Shown here one piece after another: positions 26,265-37,540 of a DNA stretch of 64,000 bases. The notes beneath the pieces are model-generated. The model searched no databases. It saw only the letters and a program-made list of their open reading frames with translations, and was not told the DNA's origin. The stretch is taken from contig JAITYX010000075.1 of the NCBI GenBank assembly GCA_021018815.1, positions 2,322,501-2,386,500 on the forward strand, written 5' to 3'. Source of the DNA: Talinum fruticosum. Taxonomy: Eukaryota > Streptophyta > Magnoliopsida > Caryophyllales > Talinaceae. Each line of letters opens with the position of its first letter. Position 1 is the first letter of the stretch. Position numbers and translations under genes: made by a program.

Positions 26265-26502
26265 TTATTTATTATTATCATTATTGTTACTTTTTAATTT
26301 TATTTTAGTAATGATGTTCACAAATTATAACCTTATTATGGGGTTTTATTAGGGCCACTTCGTTGCCTTAGCTCGCTTAACACGTATATAAAAGTAATTT
26401 AAATGTGAAATATTGAATCGAAGTGCACGCGCTCAATCATATGAATCTTGTAATTAATGAATTAATAAAATAAACAATTTGGTTTAGGGTCGGGTTGTTA
26501 CA
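23779..26502 (+). mobile_element. Solo Ty3/gypsy LTR 1 (2.7 kb)
   Basis: Begins TAGTAACGCCC and ends GGGTTGTTACA, flanked by a perfect 5-bp duplication GACTT (23774-23778, 26503-26507). The start has TAG in place of TG, the end is a normal CA. No primer site, gag or pol is inside, and no second LTR is nearby. A GC-rich block (25690-26080) near the 3' end gives long spurious open frames on both strands, and an (AT)n run lies at 26207-26260. It interrupts the LINE endonuclease in frame with its target duplication. Resemblance to chromovirus-type LTRs is an inference from the terminal sequence. Confidence 0.85.
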
Positions 26503-26545
26503 GACTTGATAGAGGGTTGTGTAATTATTCTTAATAGATCTCGAA
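26503..26545 (+). pseudogene. LINE ORF2 piece 2
   Basis: The LINE frame continues directly after the solo LTR: LDRGLCNYS, the motif that follows the endonuclease SDLGF..FTW block in plant LINEs. It is interrupted at about 26546 by a CCGAACC-rich repeat. Confidence 0.75.
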
Positions 26546-26834
26546 AAAATGACTCAACCCAAATGAATGATCCGAAATTCGAACCGAACCTAACTCGACT
26601 CGATACTTAAAAAGTCAAATTAAGATGACTTGAACCCGAACCGAACCAAATCCAACCCGAACATTTTTTGCCAAATTGTTTTCTCTATGCAAGATAAGCT
26701 TATTGAACCAAATATAAGTTGACCCGAAGTCGACCCAACCCGAACCCGACCCAACCCAAAACTATACCGAATTGTAATGATCCGAACCGAACTAACCCAA
26801 ATTGAAAACGACTCGAATGACCCGATCATGAGAT
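26546..26834. repeat. CCGAACCC-type degenerate repeat inside the LINE
   Basis: About 290 bp of AACCCGAACCGAACC words, the reverse orientation of the class in BROX intron 6. The borders carry AGATCT words (near 26538 and 26830), which could be a duplicated target, but this is unproven. Confidence 0.65.
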
Positions 26835-27308
26835 CTAATGCATAGTGACTATTGTTTGTAGAAGTCGGGTACAACATTTTCTCCAAAATCATTCTCGAGA
26901 ATTGCCCTCTCTTGGTATATACTACCAGCTTCACTCATATTAGGACTGTTCCTTGTCCGTCTCGATTTCATGGTGCTTGGTTAACTCATGATGGCTTTGA
27001 GGATTTCCTTCGATACAAATGGCACCAAGATGCCCTCTATATTTGCTTCTTCGGTTGATCGCTTCAGCTTTGGATGAACATAACAAAACTACTTTCGATA
27101 ATTTATTTCATCGAAAAGGGATACATGGGCTAGTCTTGAAGGAGGTCAACACAAATTGGCACTGGGACCAAATATGTTTCGGAAAAACTTGAGGTTGAGT
27201 TACAAAAGGAACTAGATTAATTGCTGGAACAATTAGAACTTCATTGGTTCTAAAAAATCACGAGTTGAGGCAATCGGAGATGGAGATCAAAACAATCGTT
27301 TTGATAAT
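26835..27308 (+). pseudogene. LINE ORF2 piece 3 (endonuclease-RT linker)
   Basis: Shows FHGAWLTHDGFEDF, ELQKELD and EQLELHWF, then KSRVEAIGDGDQNNRF, the standard stretch between LINE endonuclease and reverse transcriptase. It is cut by gypsy element E, and the frame resumes at 35261 with HTCTIVEQRVNRIEALQD. Confidence 0.85.
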
Positions 27309-27910
27309 TGTAAACACAAATTTTGAGTCTAAAATAAAGACGAGAAATTAGGAAACAAATATAATTTGTATTGATTTTTGTTTAATGGGTACAATCTCTA
27401 TATTAAATACAATTTATGTAATCCTCTACTTCAATCTCTCTCGTGACTTGAACTATTCGAGGGCGTTGTAGCTTGATCTCGACCATTGGTGTAGAGCCGG
27501 ATGATGAACACTAGGCGGTTCTCGATCTAGATGTGCTTGAGTCTTGAATCGAATTCTTGACTCGATTTCGAACAGCTTGTAAACTTTGATCCTCGACGCT
27601 TGGTAGCTGGATGTTGTTTGCGGCTTAATCTCTAGATTTTGCAAATGTTGAATGTGTGTGAAAAATGAGGAGATGACCTCTATTTATAGCGTTTTGGAGC
27701 TAGGGTTTGACTTGGGTTGTGGGCCCGAGTTCATAATTTAGTAATTATTTCTTAAAAGAAATATTTACTATTTACTGCATCATGAGCAACACGTGGCAGC
27801 TTCTAATTGGTCGGAATTTAATTTCTTTTGATTTTAATTTTAAAGGCTTTTTCGAAGCCAATTTTACACGTGGCGGCAAATAGTTGGCTAACAAATTTTT
27901 ACCTCCTACA
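27309..27910 (-). repeat. 3' LTR of gypsy element E (left-hand copy)
   Basis: On the plus strand it runs from TGTAAACACAAATTTTGAG to TTTTTACCTCCTACA. It aligns end to end with 34653-35255 with a low level of substitutions. Confidence 0.9.
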
Positions 27911-28289
27911 AATGCAGCCTTCGAGAGTCAATCGCTTGCACGAGCTTTCTTGGGTGCTTGGAGCGGTTGTATCTCAAACATTTAGAACATCATTGATATA
28001 GACCAGCCATAATCGCCATTTTGATTTGGAACATTTTAGTTTGGCGCGGACAATACCGAAATTAAATATGTCGCATATTTGGACTTTTTTAGGTATAATT
28101 CATGGGAACTCCTTGTTTTGATTCAATGGGTGAGTTGCCAAAATTTTTCTTAAAAGAAAATATAGTGACTCGACCATAATTATATAGAAATTTATTTAGG
28201 ATACAACAAAATTTAGCAGACAATAGGAGCAAGAGAGAAACGATTTATTGGTTTCATGCTACCGTAACCTCTCCCCTTACAATTAATTG

Positions 28290-28960
28290 CCTTCACATCT
28301 TTTAATTTGTGGGTACCAGTGCTAAAAGCGAGACCCCTCTTCACTTTGCCTCTTTTTACTACGCAACCCATTTGTACAGAACTTTAAAACGAGTCTCTCT
28401 CTCTAAACCTCCAACGGCTTTTCTCTCCCTCCTCATGTCCTCATTGCTCTTTATCTCGGCCGCCTTCGGTCTTCACCAGAGCAGCGTTTGCCGCCGGTCA
28501 TTTCTTCCGGTCCCTGAGCCAAACCTCTACGTCTGGTCGTGCTTGAAGATGGAGTTTTACCCTTGATTGGCCTCATTCGGAATTGGGTTGTGGAGATTGG
28601 AGTTTTGAGAATTTTGGCTCGGAGTTCTTCCCCACCGACCTGGTATTGCTCGTGGCTTTCTTCTCCAGGGAAATTGGGCTCCGCCGATGGAGATTCCGTG
28701 AGCTCTCCGGCCAAGCTCGGTAGCCATGAGCTCGGGAGTTGCAGCAGACATCCATGGGACTTATGGGTCGCAGAGCCGAAGAGGATATAGACCCCACTGC
28801 TGCCCGAGCCTAGGCCGGGTTAGCTGGCCGCCAATTGGAGGAAGACGGGACCGAACGGATGCAGCAGAAGAGTTGTCTTCTCCGGCGCCGTGGATGAATT
28901 TTCTCGCGGAAGACCCGCCGGTGACGAGTCATTGCTTCGTGTTCTTCTAGAAACTTCCGT
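28290..28960. other. GC-rich, gene-like island inside element E
   Basis: Composition changes sharply from the AT-rich surroundings. A CT-rich leader (TCTCTCTCTCTAAACC) precedes it, and overlapping open frames of 60-90 codons occur on both strands, none with a motif I recognise. It could be a captured host-gene 5' region or element-specific sequence. An AG-rich run follows at about 29115-29140. Confidence 0.4.
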
Positions 28961-30224
28961 ATTCCAACCTCGTGTGCCTCTTTTTTGCTTTCTTCTGGAG
29001 TTTGTGAAGGCTCCATTTTTTTGTCAAATTGAATCAAATGCGTTTGAATTGAAAACTAGAAATTCAATTTGGGATTATAGAGCGTTTGGCTTAGTGGGCA
29101 TGATTTGGAGCAAAGATGGAGAGAGAAAGAGAGAGAGAGAGTTTGAATTTGTGTGAGGTGCTTCCTACTCAATTTAGATTGGAGGAACCAAATCCCGTTC
29201 AGAATTTGTTTCCAAGCACCTATTTTCGTAACAACTCGTAGAAGTCCGATAGCGATGAAATTCTGAATTTTTTTATTCACCCGTAAAATTATCCGTAAGT
29301 TGAAGGGATAAAACTTCAAGTGTTTGTGATTGAATGAAACTATGAGATTGTGATGAATGAATTACTATATAAACAGGAATAGATGTTTATCATTCATCCT
29401 ATATTCTCGGTATTCTTACTCTTTCCTCATTCCTCTCACTGTTCTTATGAATTTTCGTTTAAATTTTTGTGCCCGATTTTAGGAGTTTGAAGGCTCTTCT
29501 TTCCTTATTTCTCTCGAATTTTCAATTGAATTTATGTCTCCGATTTTCAAAAATTGAAGGCGGAAGGTTTTCTTCTTCACTTGTTCTTCCAAGAGATCTT
29601 ACCTTCAACAATGGGATCCAGCTCTTTATGAATCTTCTCTCTTTTTTTTTTTATTTTTATTTCATCAAGATATGATGATTCTCTTTTTTAAGAACCCCTT
29701 TTTTTGTTGCGTTTCTTTTTGGTTGTGAAGCAAGTTGTTGCAATCTGACCTTGCTTTGTTTGTCATGGCCTTTTTTTTTCAATATGGGAGAAGATGATGC
29801 AAACTGGACATGGCTTGGCCCTCTTTTTAAAATTTTTTTTCGCTTTCTTTTGTAGTTGGTCGTGGTTTGGTTTGTTGAAAATTTCACTTTATAGACATCA
29901 ATTTGCACAAATTGCCCCCAAGTGTTGCTGCAGACATGACTAATATACTTGGTTGTTTTTCAGTAAAATTTGCCCGATAGTTTCCATTGATCGATCTTTG
30001 ACCAAAATAGTGTCCAAAACTTCATTCCCGTGAACTTTCCATTTTTTAACCCCAAAACTGATTTTTTTCTTCTTTCTCTTTTTTTTTTTTTTTTGCCCTT
30101 GCACCGTGAAAGCTAACTTTTGATGTGGGCACCATGACTATGAAAGCTTTTTTTTTTTTTTTAAAGCCGACTACTAATTTTCTTCTTGTAGATCTTCTTG
30201 CACTATTCGTAGTCGATAATTCAC
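28961..30224. other. T-rich non-coding part of element E
   Basis: Homopolymer T runs and short AT-rich segments; no gene or repeat structure recognised apart from the poly-T tracts near 29640, 30080 and 30150. Confidence 0.5.
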
Positions 30225-31550
30225 GTTAACTCTTAACTCGTAGACATCGGAGCGAGCGATTCGATTCACCCGATTTAAAGACATTAGAGCGATCAATTCG
30301 TCTCGGAGACATCGTAACGATCCAATCGACTCGGAATCTCAAAGCAAGCCCTTCGTCTTAGAGAAATCGGAGCGAGCCATTCGACTCAAGGTCTCGGAGA
30401 CGTCGTGAGCGATTTATTCGACTCGGAGTCTCGTAACGAGCTATCCAACTTTTTCGACCCGGAGATGTCGGAGCAATTTATTCGACTCGGAGTATCGTAA
30501 CGAGCCATCCGACTTTTCCGTCCCGCAGACGTCGGAGCGATTTACTCTACCTGGAGTCTTAGAACAAGCCATCCAACTTATCCGACTCGGAGACGTCACA
30601 ACGATTTACTCGACTTAGAGTCTCGTAACGAGCCATCCGACTTATCCGACTCGGAGACGTCAAAGTGATTTATTCGACTCGTAGTCTCGCACTCGAGCCA
30701 TTCGACTTTTCCGACCCGCAGACGTCGGAGCAATTTATTCGACTCGTAGTCTCGTAACGAGCCATCTGACTTATCCATCCTAGAGACGTTAGAGCGATTT
30801 ACTCGACTCAAAGTCTTAGAACGAGCCATCCGACTTATCCGACTCGGAGACGTCGGAGCGATTTACTCGACTCGCAGTCTCGTAACGAGCCATCCGACTT
30901 AACCGACCCGCAGACGTCGGAGTGATTTATTCGACTCATAGTCTCGTAACGAGCCATCTCGACTTTTCCGACCTGCAGACGTCACAACGAATTTATTCGT
31001 CTCGGAGTCTCGGAACGAGCCATCCGACTTTTCCGACCCGGAGATGTCGAGCAATTTATTTGACTCACAGCCTCGTAACGAGTCATCCAACTTTTCCGGC
31101 CTAGAGACGTCACAACGATTTATTCAACTTAGAGTCTCGTAACAAACCATCCGACTTATCCGGCCCGGAGACATCGGAGTGATTTATTTGACTCTGAGTC
31201 TCGGAGCGAGCCATTCGACTCGGAGTCGAGCCATCAAAGCAAGTTATTCGACTCGTAGTCTCATAATGAGCCATCCGACTTATCTCGACTAATAAACATC
31301 GGAGCGAGTTATTCGACTCGGAGTGTCAAAACGAGCCATCCGACTTTTCCAACCCAGAGACATCGGAGTAATTTATTTGACTCGAGTCTCGGAGCGAGCC
31401 ATTCAACTAAGAGTCGGACCCATCGAGCAAGTTATTCGACTCGTAGTCTCATAACGAGCCATCCGACTTATCCGACTCATAAACATCGTGAGCGAGTTAT
31501 TCGACTCGTAGTCTCGTAACGAGCCATTCGACTCAAGGATATAGAGTGAT
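30225..31550. repeat. 64-bp tandem array in element E, about 20 copies
   Basis: The unit reads around GACTTATCCGACTCGGAGAC, then GTCGGAGCGATTTACTCGAC, then a TCTCGTAACGAGCC segment with internal dyad character. Copies differ by substitutions and by indels, many at CCG/CGG. Because 64 is not a multiple of three, the open frames over the array cannot be a repeat protein. Confidence 0.9.
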
Positions 31551-31559
31551 ACATGCGAA

Positions 31560-32361
31560 TCGGAGAAGTCTTAGTACTCTTCTTGTATTTTCCCCGATCC
31601 TTCTTTGATTCATATGAGGAGGAAGACTCATTGCGATGTCCTCGTTATTGTCATTTCAATGTCACGAGCCTTGGTAACCAATTCCTGGAAAGTTCTTGGC
31701 TTGCTCACCCGCGAATGTAAAGCAAGTCCTATTCCATGCCATGAGTGCACATCTCCACAACGGATGCTTCGGATAATCTATCCTTGCATTCGAGGCTGAG
31801 GGCTCTCCAAGTGATTAATGTACTCGAGAACTGGTTCCTCTTTTCCCCGCCTTGCATTAGTCGCTCCGTCATACTAACAACGCGTTGGGTGCTATAGAAC
31901 CCGTTAAGGAATTCTTGTTCCATATGCTCCCAGTTATTAATGGATGTCAGGTCGTAAGTCCGTGTACCAATCAAAAGCAATTCTTTTCGAGTTTGAATGA
32001 ACTGATTACCAACTTATGTCCTTCCGTGCGCCTTGCTGCAGTGTTTCGATGAAGTGCGCAATGTGTTGCTTAAGATTGCCTTTACCATTCAACTGTTGGA
32101 ATTTCTGGTGGTTGATAGCCATGCGGCATTCTTAGGGCATCAATCCTCTTAGTATAGGGTTTCGTGTACAGGTGAGACTTATGAGACCCTTCTCCTTGCC
32201 GATTCTTGATTGCCTTTGCAATTTAGTTTTGGATTTGTCCAACAGACATTGAAGTCGATGGAGTCTCCTTCGGTTCATCGTCGATTCTTCATCGTGGTTG
32301 ACTCGTTATCGACCCTCGTTGTCGAACCTTTGTTGAAGCTTCGGATGATTTCTTCTCTAAC
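31560..32361 (-). pseudogene. Ty3/gypsy gag of element E, downstream part
   Basis: Minus-strand reading gives MPHGYQPPE, NWEHMEQEFLNGFYSTQR, LECKDRLSEASVVEMC and SKPRTFQELVTKARDIEM, the conserved core of plant Ty3/gypsy gag. Frame changes occur between these blocks. The upstream part is separated by a copia LTR. Confidence 0.85.
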
Positions 32362-33931
32362 CGAAGGTTTGCTCGGGAGAGGCTAAGTCACCCTAGAGGG
32401 GCGTGAATAGGGTGATGATGAAATTTGCTTGAAATTTAAAATAGATATGAATCTCGAGGTGAGAGAGAGTCAAGGATGAACTCGTAAAAGTACTAACTCG
32501 GAATTCAAGTAAAGAGTGAAGAAACAAATTAAGCGGAACTTTGAAATTGTTTGAGTCTAGAATGCACTCGGAAAAGTAATAACTCGGAAAGTACGTGGAA
32601 ACCCTCCCGGGGCGAGAAAACCACTGACTCGTGCTAATCCAAGCACGAAGTCAAATCTACTTTTTGAGTCCACAAAATTCAGTAGATCGACTCAACCCGA
32701 GTTGCTCCCTTAGACAACTCCTTACAAGTTTTTCCTAGACTCGTAAATTACCTTATCTCGATCTAGTACTTCCTAACCGAGATCACCCTTACAGTTAGGG
32801 ACAACCGAGCCGAGTTAACCCTCACAGCTCGGTCAAGGGATCTTACTTAGAGAGTAAGAAAGAGAGTGTTTAGTAATCGAGTACAAGACCTTACAACTCA
32901 AAAAAATAATAAATACGTAATTGGAGTTGTAAATAGAAGATTGGGAATGAATACAATGACTTTTGCTCAAGTATGTGTATTAACAAGTTGGTTCAGTAAT
33001 CTTCAATTATTGGAAGTTGGCTTCTATTTATAGATAACCAAGCAGCCTTAGCCGTTGTGTCCATCTTCCGACTAGAAGTCCTTGTGACCGTTGTAATGGA
33101 TTTTTCGAGTCACTTAGAAAATATCTCGTTGAGATATGAACATTGGGCAACGGCTCTTGACTCCTTTGGAAGTCCCAAAACCACTAGTGGTGTCTTGAAA
33201 AATAAGGTGGAAACCATCGTTGAGCTCGGTGCTGCGATTTCCCGTTTTGGAAACGTACAACCCCGACACGATGTCCGGGGCTAGGTCGGAGGTGGAAAAA
33301 GCCTTGTCTCGCTGGTGATTTGACGTTTTGAAGCTAGTTACTTTTGTAATTCAAAAATAGGATAACCTCATTTGAATAACCTACAAAAGTAAATTAATTT
33401 GGTTCTCAAAGTATAAAAAACTTTGGTCCAAGATTAGACATAGATAATAACATAATTAAGATAATTAAGTGACTAATTATCTCGAGTCGAAAAGGAATGA
33501 AATTTTCTGAGTCTAATATCCATGATACTCAAAATTCTATCTTAGTCAGTCTAGAATATAATCAGGTCGGATAAAGAATATCGTAGTAAACAAGCTTGAT
33601 CTAGACTAAATAAAGTTTAAACATAGTATGCCGACTTAGAATAGTGAATTAACAATATAATTCCCGGAACACAAAGTCGACCCGAGTTTATGCTCATGAA
33701 ATAAAGTGTTTGAACATGAGATATATTTGAGTGTTGAGTGATTCGGAACCGAGTGTGAATTGGCATGTAGACATATGCTTTTGAATCGACCGAGTCAAGC
33801 GTAAACATATATAATAGTTTCTATAACACTCAGAGAAAATGCTATATCACTCGTAAAAGCTTCTAAGGCACATGGAATAACTTGAAATCAAAGCCCTATA
33901 AGAGATGAAGTCGTATACCCGATTCCTTAAT
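32362..33931 (-). mobile_element. Solo copia LTR in the gag of element E
   Basis: About 1.57 kb that aligns with the other copia LTRs here. The TATA box (CTATAAATAG, minus) lies near 33030, and the LTR terminus (GGGTGACTTAGCCTCTC on the minus strand) is on the left. No internal copia sequence is attached on either side, and gag of element E continues on both sides. No clean target duplication could be identified. Confidence 0.75.
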
Positions 33932-34345
33932 GGAACTCGTAAAAGTGTGAGTATAAAGTCCGAGTCTTCACTAACTTCTTTGTCAAAGCTAGCTGATTTG
34001 CTCACTTTCAAGCTTGATTTGTGCATCCTTTTCTCGCGCTTTCTCTAGTAAGTCTTGCTATTGTTTCTTTTATTTCATTTAGTTGTTCTTCAATATTGAT
34101 AGCTCATGTCACTATTACTGGCATGATGACCGTGTTAGAGGATTCAACTTCGGAATGAGAGAACGACGAGTCTTTGGGAGACGGGGCATGTGGAATCCTA
34201 GCTGGTATATCCGTCATCTTCTTCACCGGAAAGCATGAAGATAGGATTTGTGTGAGCTTGGAGTTCGTCCATCCCACGAGGAATCGTCGCTTCAAGTCGA
34301 AGACAGGAACAACTCTTTCCTTCGGACCGATATGCGACATAGTTT
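33932..34345 (-). pseudogene. Ty3/gypsy gag of element E, N-terminal part
   Basis: Starts MSHIGPKERVVPV on the minus strand and continues to an IEEQLNEIKETIARLT coiled segment, as in many plant gypsy gag N-termini, with stops between. It follows the primer-site region next to the right-hand LTR. Confidence 0.65.
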
Positions 34346-34652
34346 GATTGACTCCATTGAGCGAGTTGGAGTCAAGGTTTCAAATCGAATGTAGCTGAAA
34401 TGGTGCAGCTTACACTTGGTTCCTTTGTAGCAACAAAGAAGCAACAACTCTTGCCATACTTCTTGTTATCATTCTGCTAGATGTATTGCTCAGGCGTTGA
34501 TGGATCCTTGAGAAGTAGATCTAATAGTTTTGTTCTTTACAGATTGAGCGACGGCATTCTTGATAGCCATGTATTCTTCAAAGGTGAAGAGTGTTGATTT
34601 GTTTGGAGAAAGAGATGAGAGAAAGAGATGTCCCACCGAGCGTGCCAAAATT

Positions 34653-35255
34653 TGTAAACATAAATTTTGAGTCTAAAATAAAAACAGGAAATTAGGAAAC
34701 AAATATAATTTGTATTGATTTTTTTTAATGGGTACAATCTTTGTATTGAATACAATTTATGTAATCTTATGATTCAATCTCCTCGTGAATTGAACTATTC
34801 GAGGGCATTGTAGCTTGATCTTGATCTGTTGGTGTAGAGCCGGATGATGAACAGTGGGCGGTTCTTGATCTCGGATGTGCTTGAGTCTTAAATTTGAATT
34901 CTTGACTCGATTTCGAATGGTTGCAAAATTTGATCCTCGACGCTTGGTAGCTGGATGTTGTTTGCGGCTTGAGCTCTGGATTTTGCAGATGCTGAATGTG
35001 TGTGAAAATGAGGAGATGACCTCTATTTATAGCATTTTGGAGCTAGGGTTTGACTTGGGTTTTGGGCCCGGGTCCATAATTTAGTAATTATTTCTTAAAA
35101 GAAATATTTACTATTTGTCTGCGTCATGAGCGACCCATGGCAGCTTTCTAATTGGTCGGAATTTAATTTCTTTTGATTTTAATTTTAAAGGCTTTTCCGA
35201 AGCCAATTTTACACGTGGCGGCAAATAGTTGGCTAACAAATTTTTACCTCCTACA
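34653..35255 (-). repeat. 5' LTR of gypsy element E (right-hand copy)
   Basis: Same TG...CA limits as the left copy. On the minus strand it starts TGTAGGAGGT and is followed internally (34652 downward) by AATTTTGGCACGCTCGGTGG, the usual gypsy primer-site context. Confidence 0.9.
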
Positions 35256-35925
35256 ATCATACCTGTACTATTGTCGAGCAGCGAGTAAATAGAATAGAAG
35301 CACTCCAAGACACACAAGGTAATCGGTATTGGGACAATAATGATGTTCGTAACATGGTCTGAAAATTTTTTAGCCAACTCTATATGGATGATGGGGAACC
35401 TTACTCATCGTTTAAATGACCTTGCAATTGCGTCCCGTCCTTAATCGATGAAGAGCGAGGTTAACTTGAAAAATGGTTCACCGACAATGAAGTAAAGAAG
35501 GCTATTTTTGAGATTGGGGGTTTCAAGGCCTCGGGTCCGGATGGCTTACAAGCTATTTTTTATCAAAAGAATTAAGAACTTGTGGGAGCTAATCTTACCT
35601 CTAGCTGGTGCTGAGTATTTTACAAGGTCAAACGTTCTCGATGGCTTTAATGAAACTTTTTAGTCCCGAATTTCCAAGATGGAAATCCTATAATTGGCGA
35701 CTCAACTCTGTCTCATTGGATTGTGTAATGTGGGGTACCAAGTAGTGACTAAATTTATGTAGTCAACAAGCTCAACTTTGTCTTAAAGAAGGTAGTGGCC
35801 CTAACTCAAAGCTGGTTTGTTCCCCGCCGTCAAATTTTAGACAACATAATAATTGTTTAAGAGATATTACATACTATGTGCCGCAAATAGGGCAAGAAAT
35901 GGTACATGGCTGAGATTAAACAGAA
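35256..35925 (+). pseudogene. LINE ORF2 piece 4 (reverse transcriptase start)
   Basis: NEVKKAIFEIGGFKASGPDG and AIFYQKN are the classic LINE RT entry motif; further on ANQSWFVPRRQILDNII appears in another frame. The sequence ends at the LTR of copia element D1, so the catalytic YxDD part is missing. Confidence 0.9.
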
Positions 35926-37490
35926 AGGATAATCACCCTAGAGGGGAAGGGTAAATAGGGTCTTGAAAGAAAATAGTGGAAATTTAAAATTTAAAACCGA
36001 ACCGACTACTCGGACAGAATAACTGATTCTAGAGTGACTAAGAAAAGAGAAGAAGTGAATACAAGTAGTTTTTACGAGTAAACCCTCTTGCGTAGAAAAC
36101 CTCGGACAATGCTAATCCAAGCACTAAGTTAAATTCATTATTTGAATACTTTAATACATTGATAATGACTACTTAGATTTGCTCCTTAGACAAATCTATT
36201 ACAAGTTCTTTTATAGACTCGGAAAGCCCCTTATCTTACCTAGTACTTCCAAGTTAAAGTTCCCTTATCAACTTGGGACAACCCAGTTGAAGTTACGTTA
36301 TCAACTCAGCCAAGGAAAGACTAGCAAAGTGTTCGAAATAAGTAGAGTGTTTACACGACTTTTCTTACTATAGATTGCAACTTAGAAAATTAAGAGATTA
36401 TAATTGGGAGTTGTAAGCTAGAATTATGAATGATAATTTCTTATCTAAGTTTCAGCAGTGAGAGTCTTATATAAAGGCTTCTATTTATAGTCCGCTTTGA
36501 GAGAAAGTTGTTGAGTCTTCGACTCGAAGAAGTGGATTGGCTAGCCATTACAACGGGTAGTTTGAAGACTCGGCTTTTGGACCGTCTTTGAATTAGATGT
36601 TGAGCCTAGATCATAGCTTCCAAAAGCTATTCTACCCACTTCATTAATATGAAAAATAGGTAAAAACTCGACAAATGAGAAATTATCGAAAACAAGCAAC
36701 AAACAAGCCTATCGACTTATCATGAGCTGTTCTAGATTTTTAATTTTTCTATCTCGTAGATATTTGAACAGTAGAAAAAGCCTTTGTTTTTTTTTTCTTT
36801 GAGATTAATTTGCTTTAGAAATCCTACAAAAACAACTTAGATAAATGGATTTCAAGGTATAGAAATACTTTGATCCATAAATAGATTAAGATTAGTTTAA
36901 ATAAAGCATTTAATATCAATTCTCTTTAATCTATTAATCTAGAATTTTATAGTCTAAGATTCAATATATTTAACTTGCAGATATTTCTTAACTCAAATGA
37001 TAAGTTTAATATTGATGAGCGCATGAATTATTTAGACATTTTTCAATGTTTTTCAAGTTTAATTAATTCTAGCGTAATAAATTTGGTTTAAGTAAAATTA
37101 AGACAACTAATTTCTAGCTCAATTCTTAAAGAAATCCAAATTTAGAGTGATGTTATAAATGTGAAATTACGTTGGTAAATTTGATGTCCGAGTCATACTC
37201 GAATGAGTTAGTTTTTTGAAACTAAGTAGCTTAGTCAAGCTCGGTAGTATGATTGGGTCGGTTCTACTTTTTAAAGTAGAACCGAGTTCTTAGATTTTCA
37301 TAAGAAATCTTTCTAAGGTCAAAGTCTTAGCTCGAGTCGTCTATTAGTCATGTTGAATAAGTGATTGTTATTTGAAATGACTTTATCTTGTGAATTTCTT
37401 TTAGGATGCTTCTTAGTTAATCTTAAATTTAGATAAATGTCCTAAACTCAAAACCAAGTAAGGAGTCGATTAATCATACCTAAGTATTCA
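35926..37490 (-). repeat. 3' LTR of copia element D1
   Basis: On the minus strand it starts TGAATACTTAGG after a polypurine tract (CATCAAAAAAGGGAGA). The TATA region (CTATAAATAGAAG) lies near 36490. The last roughly 20 bp at the left end are missing at the LINE junction. Confidence 0.85.
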
Positions 37491-37540
37491 ATCTCCCTTT
37501 TTTGATGAAAGACATTCAATCTAAATAGTGACTTAGAGAA

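Larger units (their letters stand above)
27309..35255 (-). mobile_element. Ty3/gypsy element E, pol-less, carrying a tandem array
   Basis: Two LTRs of about 600 bp (27309-27910, 34653-35255) flank it; a near-perfect target duplication ATAAT/ATCAT (27304-27308, 35256-35260) fits its position inside the LINE. Orientation is minus: the LTR TATA box (CTATAAATAG) reads leftward, and a primer-site-like GGCACGCTCGGTGGGAC follows the right-hand LTR on the minus strand. A gag typical of Ty3/gypsy lies next to that LTR. No protease, RT or integrase was found; their place is taken by a 64-bp repeat array, T-rich sequence and a GC-rich island. It therefore looks like a large non-autonomous derivative. 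Confidence 0.88.

Noticed and set aside
25687..26297. Long open frames on both strands (114-155 codons)
   Set aside because: They lie in a GC-rich block and an (AT)n run of a solo LTR; the products are low-complexity Arg/Glu/Gly or Tyr-Ile runs without any domain.
30596..31104. Apparent repeat protein with SDGSLRD units
   Set aside because: Translation of the 64-bp array; the unit length is not a multiple of three and the frame changes between units.
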